From assembly GCA_963778225.1 (NCBI GenBank), contig CAVZTR010000001.1, positions 1-64,000 on the forward strand: DNA of 64,000 nucleotides, read 5' to 3'. This document shows positions 62,702 to 64,000 of the stretch, piece by piece; the stretch's first letter is position 1, and each line of letters begins with the position of its first letter. Under the pieces are notes generated by a model. That model ran no database searches. It was given only the letters and a program-made list of their open reading frames with translations, and was not told the origin of the DNA. Made by a program: the position numbers and the translations under genes. The stretch is from JAGVSR01 sp963778225. GTDB lineage: Bacteria; Pseudomonadota; Alphaproteobacteria; Rhizobiales; Hyphomicrobiaceae.

Positions 62702-64000
62702 CTGAAACATATTCGCATCAGCAAGCAGCACCATCGAGCCGTATACAGATACTCGCGGCGCGATATCACCGATCCTAATAATCTCATAACGACTTTCATT
62801 CTCTCTGCGGCGCTTGTGCTCCTCATCGGCATGTTGCTGTTTGGAACGTGGGTGACGCAACGAAGTGCAGATGCGGTGCTGCAGCATTCTGCGCACTCTG
62901 CTGCGATGTTCATGGACAGCTCGATTGAGCCGCTCGTTCAGGAGCTCGCGACCCAGCCGCAACTGTCACGCGCATCAATCGAGGCTATCGACGACTCTGC
63001 TTACGCATGACGCCATCCGTCAAAAGTTCAGCGGCATAACGATATGGAGGCCGGATGGAGTGATCGCTTATGCCAAAAATCGCGAGTTAATTGGAACAAT
63101 CGACAGATTGTCATCCAGGCTTGACGGCTGCCGCTCGAAGGGAAAGTCGAGATCGAGCTCTTGGGTGTCAACGCGGGCGTCGTCACTGAATCGGTGCCGG
63201 ATGCCGAGGGCCGTTCCTATAAGATCTACTCGCCCATGCACCAGCTGGGGTCGACCAACATCATCGCGGTTGCCGGTTACGTCGAACCGCCCCAGCAGCT
63301 CGATACCATGCTCGCGCAGGGACGTCGCGATACGTGGATCGTTGTTGGTGTTTTCACTGTTCTTATCTTTGGACTTACTTTCAATCTCATTCACCATGCG
63401 AGTGAATTAATCAAACAACAGAATTATGATCTGCGGGAACGATATGCGGCCCAAGTTCGGCTTAATCTGCAGAATGAAATGCTGCGCAAGGAATTGCAGG
63501 ATGCGCATATGGAAGGGATTGCAATAAACGAGAAATTTCTCCGCCGCGTAGGCGCCGATTTGCATGATGGGCCAGCGCAATTCCTCGCTCTTGCGCTTTT
63601 GCGCCTCGATGACATCAACGCGCGGCGTCCAATTCGGCGGACCGCTCCCGAGACCGAGGGGGACGCGCGCACGCGAAGGCGCTCGATACCGTACGGTCTG
63701 CAACGCAGAATGCGCTGCGCGAAATTCGCAGTATCTCTACGGGTCTGGCTTTGCCGGAGATTACGGATCGCAGTCCCAGCCGACGTGATTGGACTTGCGA
63801 TCAACGCATTCGTTGCGGCGACGCAGACGAGAGTTGGGTGTGAAATCGGCCCGCTACCCGAGCGGCTTCCTCTGGCATGGACAGTGTGTCTGTTTCGCTT
63901 CGTACAGGAAGGGTTGAGCAACGGCTATCGACACGCGGCAGGGGAGGGACAGGAAGTGCGGGCCCGGTGCTGTCGAAGGGTGCCTTGAAGTCGAGGTCGC
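62702..64000 (+). pseudogene. Sensor histidine kinase broken by several frameshifts (runs off the window)
   Basis: Reading the fragments in order gives an N-terminal membrane helix (ALVLLIGMLLFGTWV) and a periplasmic sensor part (GVNAGVVTESVPDAEGRSYKIYSPMHQ). A second helix (TWIVVGVFTVLIFGLTFNLI) and a coiled coil follow. Then come the HisKA_3-type site GADLHDGPAQFLALALLRLDD, ALREIRSISTGLALPEI in another frame, and LFRFVQEGLSNGYRHA. The reading frame changes near 63000, near 63115 and near 63660. No single open frame covers more than half of it, and the first in-frame start is unclear. The NarL-type two-component family is clear; a response regulator might lie just to the right. Confidence 0.7.

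Noticed and set aside
62447..62962. Minus-strand frame opposite the histidine kinase relic
   Set aside because: It overlaps the kinase coding region and the divergent promoter region and has no domain.

Overview
The window looks like a chromosomal segment of an alphaproteobacterium of the Hyphomicrobiales type, plausibly a Hyphomicrobium-like methylotroph. The hints are a two-subunit NAD-dependent formate dehydrogenase of the FDH1 type, a DUF992 protein, a baeRF11 protein, an alphaproteobacterial-style FdhD, and dense overlapping G+C-rich genes. This taxonomic call is inference, because no rRNA is present.

Left part (1-11 kb): a broken patatin-like lipoprotein gene, a run of small secreted or glycine-zipper proteins, MarC, a baeRF11 protein, a secreted repeat protein with a good terminator, then a compact arginine cluster (APC antiporter, arginine deiminase, NhaC-type antiporter), and a small operon for an outer-membrane barrel and a secreted peptide. 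Accessory zone (11.4-19.8 kb): a 3' fragment of a tRNA-Lys(CTT) gene and at least three decayed 3' ends of tyrosine recombinase genes, all on the minus strand. Interspersed are cargo genes: Cys-rich secreted protein, AI-2E-type exporter, PPK2, DksA-like protein, a K+-channel-like protein, and a citrate synthase homologue whose catalytic His is Gln.

Middle (19.8-46 kb): a membrane alpha/beta hydrolase, HtpX, and a five-gene envelope operon (outer-membrane barrel, GYF-domain membrane protein, secreted 415-residue protein, patatin-like lipoprotein, MscS-type channel with a frameshift). Then come small membrane proteins, an octaheme cytochrome c with TPR repeats plus a monoheme cytochrome, an OmpA-like protein, a two-gene PGM1-like ATP-grasp ligase/M14-family amidohydrolase module, Tex, and a glycosyltransferase/UDP-galactopyranose mutase pair.

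Right part (46-62.4 kb): a coherent tungsten/molybdenum block. It holds a ModE-like regulator, an aldehyde:ferredoxin oxidoreductase operon (ferredoxin-like, AOR, FAD subunit, MoaD-like protein, unknown small protein), a tungstate ABC transporter (tupB-tupC-tupA), mobB-mobA, a GNAT gene, fdhD, fdhA-fdhB and a standalone AICARFT-like protein. The reading is tungstate import, bis-MGD cofactor assembly, and oxidation of aldehydes to acids and formate to CO2 with electrons passed to NAD. The right edge holds a histidine-kinase gene broken by several frameshifts.

Three genes with close family matches (patatin 1, MscS, ModE-like) are each exactly one base longer than an open frame would need. These could be real mutations or sequence errors.
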